A stretch of DNA of 64,000 nt from contig NC_087065.1 in the NCBI RefSeq assembly GCF_963678635.1, positions 31,928,684-31,992,683 on the forward strand, in the 5' to 3' direction. The DNA is from Symsagittifera roscoffensis. Its lineage: Eukaryota > Xenacoelomorpha > Acoela > Convolutidae. The translations under genes were made by a program, and so were the position numbers. This document shows, piece by piece, positions 57,482 to 64,000 of this stretch. Under the pieces are notes generated by a model. That model ran no database searches. It was given only the letters and a program-made list of their open reading frames with translations, and was not told the DNA's origin. Positions within the stretch are counted from its first letter, which is position 1. Each line of letters opens with the position of its first letter.

Positions 57482-57487
57482 ATCGAC
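57482..57487. repeat. Target-site duplication ATCGAC (right)
   Basis: Matches 55712-55717. Confidence 0.8.
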
Positions 57488-58438
57488 TATAATTTCATTT
57501 TATAGGCAGTATCTATAAAAGTACAACTCGATTATAATCCATCAAAAATGGATTATCATCAATTATTTTTTATATCATTATAATGCATTATAATCGATTA
57601 TAATCGATTAAATCTATTGGAAATGAATTAGATTTCGTATATTTTTTATGCCAATATGACCCTTAAAATCGGTTGTAATCAATTATAAGGGATTTTTTCA
57701 ATAGATTATTCACGAAATTAGATTATCAATTTTTTTTTACTTTTTGTCTTACATTTTACATCCCTCCCCCCTCCCTGTTCACCACCTCCCACCGTTTTGA
57801 TCCAGTCGTGATTCAGACATGACCTTGTCCAAACGAAACATGCACCACGTCTGGAGGACAAGATCTGATAAAGGCAAGATTTTAAGATGCTTAGATCTGG
57901 TTTCCAAGTTTTTGTTGGATAGATTTCCACTAGCTAAAATTTCAAAAAGACTCCTGGGCAGATCGATTCAAAGGTCTAAAAACAGCTTTAATCAATTTTT
58001 TTTGCAAACAAGGCGAAAAAACAAGCTGTTTAAAAGACTTATTGAATTGTTTCTTTTTCAATATTTTAACTAAAACACTTACTTGCCAGATGTTGAAGAA
58101 CATGAAAATGAACAAGAAAATGGACAATCAATGCGCATCAGTTCTTGCGACGACATAAACGGACTAAAATTAGTCGAAAAGACTGAAAGAACAATTCGGC
58201 GATGATCGTAGAAAACAATACAAAAACTAGTTTAAAAAAAGGCCAAGCTATTTTAGTTGCGTCACCACGATAAATCAAATTTTTCATGTAATTTCGTCTT
58301 CGAGATAAGAAGTTACGAATGACTCTGAGCATGTTGATGAAAACTTTTAACGAAAACTTAATCAGAACTGTTTTTATCTGTTTCTAATTAATTTAAGCAA
58401 ATTGTATTATTGTCTTTTCAGAAGACTTGAATTTATAC
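57488..58438. other. Non-coding host DNA with GATTATAATC palindromes
   Basis: Between about 57519 and 57720 the palindromic words GATTATAATC, ATAATCGATTAT and GATTATCATC recur several times. The remainder (57720-58438) has a pyrimidine-rich patch at 57762-57795 and no ORF with coding character. Confidence 0.4.
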
Positions 58439-58467
58439 TTCACTCTCTCTCTCTCTCTCTCCCTCTC

Positions 58468-58512
<45 letters not shown>

Positions 58513-58513
58513 G
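58439..58513. repeat. (CT)n microsatellite
   Basis: About 75 bp of CT/CCT dinucleotide repeat with a few interruptions. It is open on both strands only because of its composition. Confidence 0.95.
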
Positions 58514-58982
58514 TAATAGAAATCAAGATTCCCAAAAAAAAGTCCTCGAAACAAGGATCGCAATTTTATTCTTTCAGCGAACTTCTCTAAAGTTAATTTA
58601 AAACGATGGGAGACCGAGTCAGGTGGCACAAATATTACTCCTGCTAAACAATAAATCCTTTGTAATAACATGTTTTTTTTCAATTTCCACAGACCGCGGG
58701 GAAGCTATTTGGGAATAATAGGAAAAAACTGAAAAATATCTTTTGTTTCGCAGGTTTTTATTCTTAGCCACTCGACTTTTCGTACCAGAATTATTACAAA
58801 CACATTATTCGAAGGCTCTACGTCTGTAGAATTTATTTCTATGCGTGCTTTTCAAAAACTGAAAACAAGGACGTGATTTTAAACGAGTTTAAGTGTTATT
58901 TGTTAAAATAACTATTTTCAACGAAAAAGACAAGACACGAAACAAAAGTTGAGAATCCAATCAAAAACTTCAAAAAAAATTT
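58514..58982. other. Non-coding host DNA
   Basis: Nothing recognised. AT-rich, stop codons in all frames. Confidence 0.4.
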
Positions 58983-59190
58983 TCAGATCTGATCATGTCT
59001 GATGCAGTTCAGGGCAGACATGCAATCTCACAACAAATGGATTAACCCTGGACATATCTGTATTTTTTTCTGTAACATTAAATTTTTGTATCTTCCAGGT
59101 CTGAACATGTGTGATACAGTTCTGGACAGATATACAATCTCACAACAAATGTATTAACCCTGGGCATATCTGTATTTTTATTTTCTGTAC
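58983..59190. repeat. 114-bp direct duplication
   Basis: CAGATCTGATCATGTCTGATG at 58985 and CAGGTCTGAACATGTGTGATA at 59099 start two ~90-bp copies, about 85 percent alike, that include CAATCTCACAACAAATG and ATTAACCCTGG and end in TCTGTATTTTT. Not coding. Confidence 0.75.
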
Positions 59191-59811
59191 GGGCTTGTAG
59201 TTCAATTAAAAAAACTAGTTTTGAGGGTTGTTTAGTGTTTAATAGTGTTCAGCTATGTACCCTATATTCAGCGGCAAAGCGCATTACTTTTATCAGCGGC
59301 AAAGCGCATACTTTTTCGCCGCCATCTACTGAATCATCTTTGTTGATATTTTGATAAGTTTTTGGTTCGCATACTAATTTTTGGTTTTTGCACAATAAGT
59401 TACAACAATCTGCTGAGAGAAGTTTTCGAACCAAAATTTATTACTTACGCTGCAACAGCCAACATAAAGCAAAATGCAAGCGTATATTGCGTTAAAAATC
59501 ATCACTGATTTGTAAACTTTTCAGTTGCCATGTAAGAAATGATTTCTGCTAAATTGCTTGTCTCTTGTTTGACCACTTTAGTATACATAAAAAAAATTTT
59601 ATTCAGCTTGTTAAATTGAACAAATGATGTTTAATCACAGCATACATTTTTTTTAATCCAGCCTAATCAGTTGAAATACGTTTCTTTCACAGTGAACTTT
59701 TTATCGTTGAGCTTGTAAGTTTGAACAATTTTTGTATCAAAACAACATCCCCCAACTGCCGGGGGAGAGGGGGGGGGGTGTGTATGTTTTGTTACCCGGG
59801 TCGAGATCCCG
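59191..59811. other. Non-coding host DNA with short GCGGCAAAGCGCAT repeat
   Basis: AGCGGCAAAGCGCAT occurs twice (about 59269 and 59294). A G-rich patch with a run of nine G lies at 59761-59783. No gene is supported. Confidence 0.45.
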
Positions 59812-60045
59812 CTCAAAAACCGCTCAAGATATGAGCGGTTTGAGCGCTTTTTCCAGCAAGATTCGAGCGGTTTGAGCGGTTTGGGCGGTTTGGGCGGTAT
59901 GGGCGGTTTTTTGGAAAAACCGCTCAAACCACTCAAATCTTGCTTAGAAAACCGCTCAAAAACCGCTCATTTCTTGCGGTGATTTTTGAACGGTTTTTCA
60001 AGCAAGATTTGAGCGGTTTTTAATCGGTTATTGAGCGGTCTTCGC
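59812..60045. repeat. GAGCGGTTT minisatellite (both orientations)
   Basis: Many copies of GAGCGGTTT / AAACCGCTC in both orientations, giving an imperfect palindrome centred near 59930. It grades into the next repeat field. Confidence 0.8.
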
Positions 60046-60440
60046 GGGTCGAGGTCCCAGACTCATGTCCAGACTTTCGCGACAAAGTTTTGGCATGTCC
60101 AGACTTTCCAGACCAAAATTAGGCATGTCCAGGCTTTGGCGACCAAAACATGGCATTTCCAGACTTTTGCGACCATGATGATCCGTCGCGACTATCGCGA
60201 CCGAAGCGGAGGTGGTGCGAGCAAAACATCGCGATACATATTTGGTATGTCCACACTCTCGCGATCAAGAGTTGCCATTTCCAGACTTTCGCGACCGAAA
60301 AACTAAGGCGCGATTTTCGCGACCTAGTGGATATGGCGCGACCCTGCGGGTCAGGAAATGACGTGACCGGCGCGACCAAACCTAGCTATTTCCAGACTTT
60401 CCAAAACAAGAGGGAGACGGCGCGACTTTCCAGACCAACA
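60046..60440. repeat. CCAGACTTTCGCGACC minisatellite, degenerate
   Basis: Units of about 25-35 bp built from (A/T)TCCAGACTTT.GCGACCAAA with variable spacers. It is the diverged margin of the array at 60440-62268. Confidence 0.75.
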
Positions 60441-62268
60441 TAGAGACGGCGCGACTTTAAAAAAGTTGTTCAGGGATTTCTCGACCGAGGTGGAGACGGC
60501 GCGATTTTCGCGATCATGGTGGATACGGTGCGACTCAGGAAACGGCGCGACTCCAAAGGCAACGGCGCGACCGGCTTGGCCAGCGCGACCAAAATGTGCA
60601 CTTTCAAGTCTTTCGCGACCAAGGTGGAGACGGCGCGTCTTTGCAGACCGAAGCGGAGGCGGCGCGACTTTTCAGACCAAGGCGGAGACGGCGCGAATTT
60701 CCAGACCAAGGAGGAGACGGCGCGACTTTTCAGACCAATGCGGAGACGGCGCGACTTTTCAGACCAATGCGGAGACGGCGCAATTTTTCAGAGCAAGGCG
60801 GAGACGGTGCGACTTTCCAGACCGGGGTGGAGACGGCGCGACCAAGATTATATTCATCGCGACTGAGGTGGATACGGTGCGACTTTCCAGACCAAGGTGG
60901 AGACGGCGCGACTTTTCAGACCAAGGCGGAGAGGGCGCTACTTTCCAGAACAAGGTGGAGACGGCGCGACTTTTCAGACCAACGCCGAGAGGGCGCTACT
61001 TTCCAGACCGAAGTGGAGATGGCGCGACCAATATTATTTTCCTCGCGACTGAGGTGGATACAGTGCGACCATCCAGACCGAGGTGGAGACGGCGAGACCA
61101 AGATTATATTCCTCGCGACTGAGGTGGATACGGCGCGACTTTCCAGACCGAGGTGGTGACGGCGCGACCAAGATTGTATTCCTCGCGATTGAGGTGGATA
61201 CAGTGCTACTTTCCAGACCAATGTTGAGACGGCGCTACTTTCCAGACGATCGCGGAGACGGCGCGACTCAGAAACCATTCCTCGCTACAAAATCGGAGGC
61301 GGCGCGACTTTCCAGACCAAGGAGGAGACGGCGCATCTTTTCAGACCAATGCGGGAACGTGCGACTTTTCAGACCAATGCGGAGACGGCGCGACTTTTCA
61401 GACCGAGGTGGAAACGGCGCGACCAAGATCATGTTTCTCGCGATTGAGGCGGATACTGTGCAACTTTCCAGACCAAGGTGGAGACGGCGCGACTTTTCAG
61501 AGAAAGGCGGAGACGGCACGACTTTCTAGACCGAGGTGGAGGCGGCGCGAACAATATTGTATTCCTCGCGACTGAGGGGGATACGGTGCTACTTTCCAGA
61601 CCAATGTTGAGACGGCGCTACTTTCCAGACCATCGCGGAGACGGCGCGACTCAGAAACCATTCCTCGCTACAAAATCGGAGGCGGCTCGACTTTCCAGAC
61701 CAAGGAGGAGACGGCGCATCTTTTCAGACCAATGCGGGAACGTGCGACTTTTCAGACCAATGCGGAGACGGCGCGACTTTTCAGACCGAGCTGGAAACGG
61801 CGCGACCAAGATCATGTTTCTCGCGATTGAGGCGGATACTGTGCAACTTTCCAGACCAAGGTGGAGACGGCGCGACTTTTCAGAGAAAGCCGGAGGCGGC
61901 ACGACTAAGATGATTTTCCTCGCGGCTGAGGTGGATACGGTGCAATTTTCCAGACCATCGCGGAGACGGCGCGATCAAGAAATCTTTCCTCGCTACCAAG
62001 GCGGAGGCGGCGCGACTTACCAGACCAAGGCGGAGACCGCGCGACATTTCAGACCAATACGGAGACGGCGCGACTTTTCAGACCAAGGCGGTGACGGCAC
62101 AATTTTCCAGACAAAGCTGGAGACGGAGCGACCAAGGTTATATTCCTCGCGGTTGAGGTGGATGCGGTGCAGCTTTCCAGAACAAAGTGGAGACGGCGTG
62201 ACTTTTCAGACCAAAGCGGAGACGGCGCGACTTTTCAGAACAAGGCGGAGACGACGCGACTTCATTTT
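60440..62268. repeat. GC-rich minisatellite GGAGACGGCGCGACTTTCCAGACCAAGG
   Basis: Roughly 60 units of about 30 bp with core GAGACGGCGCGAC followed by TTTTCAGACC or TTTCCAGACC. Some units are replaced by CAAGATTATATTCCTCGCGACTGAGGTGGATA-type inserts. Several frames on both strands stay open for 100-270 codons because the unit lacks stop codons. GC content is far above the flanks. A higher-order duplication with 383-bp offset (about 61203 versus 61586) is embedded. Confidence 0.9.
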
Positions 62269-62289
62269 GGACTTAAATTAGCAAATTTT

Positions 62290-64000
62290 GTTATTGTGAA
62301 GTAACACTCAACGAGTATCGACCTAATTTAAGAAAAAACAGAATCAAAAACTCTTCAAAATACTTCGAAATCGGTCAAAACTTTAGTTTTCAAGTCAGTT
62401 TTTTCCTTTTTTTTAAGTTCAAAAAATCGATTAATAATTTCTTTCAAACTAGAGGTTGATAAGCAAAATCTTATTTTTAAATAACAATCAATGAGCTTTA
62501 TTTGTCAAATCGGATGTACCGACTTATGATTTTGATCTGAAAATGTTTAAAAAAAAGTTTGCAACTTTTTCAAATAACCGTCAAAACGCTGTTGTTTGGA
62601 TACGCGACAAAACGGATAACTGTTCAAACGATTCTCATTGAGTCGCTTTTCGAAAAAGTTTTTTTTGAAAAAAATTCTTCTTGAGGATTCCAAATATGTC
62701 TTGTACTCAACATCTTTTTCTTAGAAAATCCAAGAAACTATAAAATTTCAAGCTGAAATCTCAAAAAATCCATTTTTTTCATCAATCATTTTTTTCATTT
62801 CGGAGTTAAAGTAGCAACTCTTTTTTTTCTGAAGTAACAATTAACAAATATCAACCTAATCCAAGAAAAACCTCAATCAAAGTCTCTTTAAGATACTTCA
62901 AAGAAGTCAAAAAAATTTTGAGTTTCAAAGTCAATTTTTTTTTATTTTTTAGTTTCAAAATTTCCCTAAAATAATTTCTCAACAACTAGATTTTGTAAAA
63001 AAACGTTCCGTATATTAAAAAAAGCTCATTGTGGGTTCTTTTTAGCGGTATGTATGAACTTAAAAATGTATTTCGAGTAACCGTCAAAAATGCTATTCTT
63101 TGAATAACCGACAAAACGGATAACTGCTTAAGCAATTCTTAAATTATTTCGCTTTTCTTGTAAATTATTCAAAACCCTTACTTTGACAGAAATCCAATTG
63201 TGTATATAACTTCATTTTTATATTTAGAAAATCCACGAAACTGGAAAATTTCATGCTGAAATCTCGAAAAAATCATTTTTCAATTGATTTTTCTAATTTT
63301 TTTTTCATTCCTGCTTCAAACTAGCAATTCTTCTTTCTCTGAAGTATTTTTCAAGACATTTTAACCTAGTTCAAAAAAATTGGTATCAAATTCTGTCCAG
63401 AATGCTTCAAAATAGGTCAAAATTTTTTTGTAGTTTTCAAGTCAATTTTTTTCATTTTTTTTTTAATTTCAAAATTTCATTTAACAAATTCTCAACAACT
63501 AGAGGTTGTTAAAAACTGTTCTATATACCAAAACAATCCCAGTGTGAGATCTTTTTAGCCGTGTGTATAGATTTATAAACCTGCTCGAGGAATTTTGATA
63601 TTTTTGCGTTTTTTCCTAGAAACCGCCAAAACGGCTGTTTTGTGGATACCCGATAAAATGGATAACTGCATAAACAATTCTCAATGAATTCGCTTTTCCT
63701 GTAACTTATTCAAAAACCACACTTCGAGAGAAATGCAAATATGTACAATACTTCATATTTATACTTAGAAAATCCACGAAACTGGAAAATTTCATGCTGA
63801 AGTCTCGAAACAATCACTTTTTTTCCTTGATTTTTCTGATTTTTTTTTCATTCCTGCTACAAACTAGCAATTCTTCTTTCTTTGAAGTAATTTTCAAGAA
63901 ATATCAACCTAGTTCAAGAAAAATTGGCATCAAAATCTGTTCGGAATGCTTCAAAATAGGTCAAAACTTTTTTTAGTTTTCAAGTCAATTTTTTTTTCCT
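62290..64000. repeat. Satellite with ~510-540-bp unit
   Basis: Successive units begin CTGAAGTAA/GAAGTAAC near 62298, 62830, 63340 and 63885. Each contains a CGACAAAACGGATAACTG-like word (about 62603, 63108, 63649) and the AGAAAATCCACGAAACTGG block. Identity between units is moderate, and the array runs past the window end. Not coding. Confidence 0.85.

Noticed and set aside
57819-58073. 84-codon ORF in the right flank
   Set aside because: No homologous second copy, no splice signals and random composition.
58393-58683. 96-codon minus-strand ORF with Arg-Glu repeats
   Set aside because: It is the CT microsatellite read as protein.
60466-62281. ORFs of 148-267 codons encoding Arg/Asp-rich repeats (RRRRDFSDQ type)
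   Set aside because: They are translations of a stop-free minisatellite unit, open in several frames on both strands at once, with no splice or start context.
1-64000. CRISPR arrays, bacterial operons, riboswitches, rRNA or intact tRNA genes
   Set aside because: None found; the window is eukaryotic repeat-rich DNA and the direct repeats seen are minisatellites or retroelement copies.

Overview
The window is metazoan nuclear DNA, AT-rich and dominated by transposons. Evidence for a eukaryote: polypyrimidine-CAG splice acceptors, GTAAGT donors, LTR retroelements with tRNA-type primer sites, a Polinton-type remnant, and long minisatellite and satellite arrays. I cannot name the species.

Layout. 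1-2544 is host flank: a 314-bp tandem duplication carrying a splice donor, and a probable terminal exon on the minus strand (1294-1503). 2549-34404 is one Ty3/gypsy-type LTR element on the minus strand, 31.9 kb long. It has 411-bp LTRs and an ATAG target-site duplication, and its interior is inflated by internal tandem duplications: a 0.86-kb leader repeat, gag-pol present 2.6 times, and integrase-to-ORF4 present twice. 34409-36137 is a 1.7-kb host spacer. 36142-55005 is a second copy of the same family on the plus strand: 18,864 bp, 410-bp LTRs differing at about 5 positions, GTTC target-site duplication. The two elements lie head to head. 55003-55183 looks like the last exon of a minus-strand host gene interrupted by the second element. 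55718-57481 is a 1.76-kb Polinton/Maverick-derived element with ~150-bp terminal inverted repeats, the 6-bp duplication ATCGAC, and a broken C-terminal piece of protein-primed DNA polymerase B. 57488-64000 is non-coding host DNA with a CT microsatellite, a GC-rich minisatellite field (59.8-62.3 kb) and a ~510-540-bp satellite that runs off the window.

The retroelement family is the main content. In sense order it has: LTR; PBS; leader with two small conserved ORFs (uORF1, and a basic uORF2 overlapping the gag start) and a pair of hairpins; one very long gag-pol frame (novel N-terminal gag domain, capsid-like region, CCHC knuckle, Asn/Ser/Arg-rich linker, DSG protease, YLDD reverse transcriptase, RNase H, HHCC-DDE-GPY/F integrase); a conserved splice acceptor at the integrase tail; ORF3 (small multi-pass membrane protein); ORF4 (Pro/Ser/Thr-rich, no ATG, following ORF3 after one stop codon); an ~870-aa envelope-like glycoprotein; ORF6 (~630 aa, unknown, with a small 3' intron); and a 3' region. 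ORF4/env overlap by 13 nt and env/ORF6 overlap as ATGA in both copies. The result resembles a complex endogenous retrovirus with accessory genes more than an ordinary gypsy element. Both copies are decayed by frameshifts and stops, so no complete functional set is present here. Comparing the two copies shows which frames are real.
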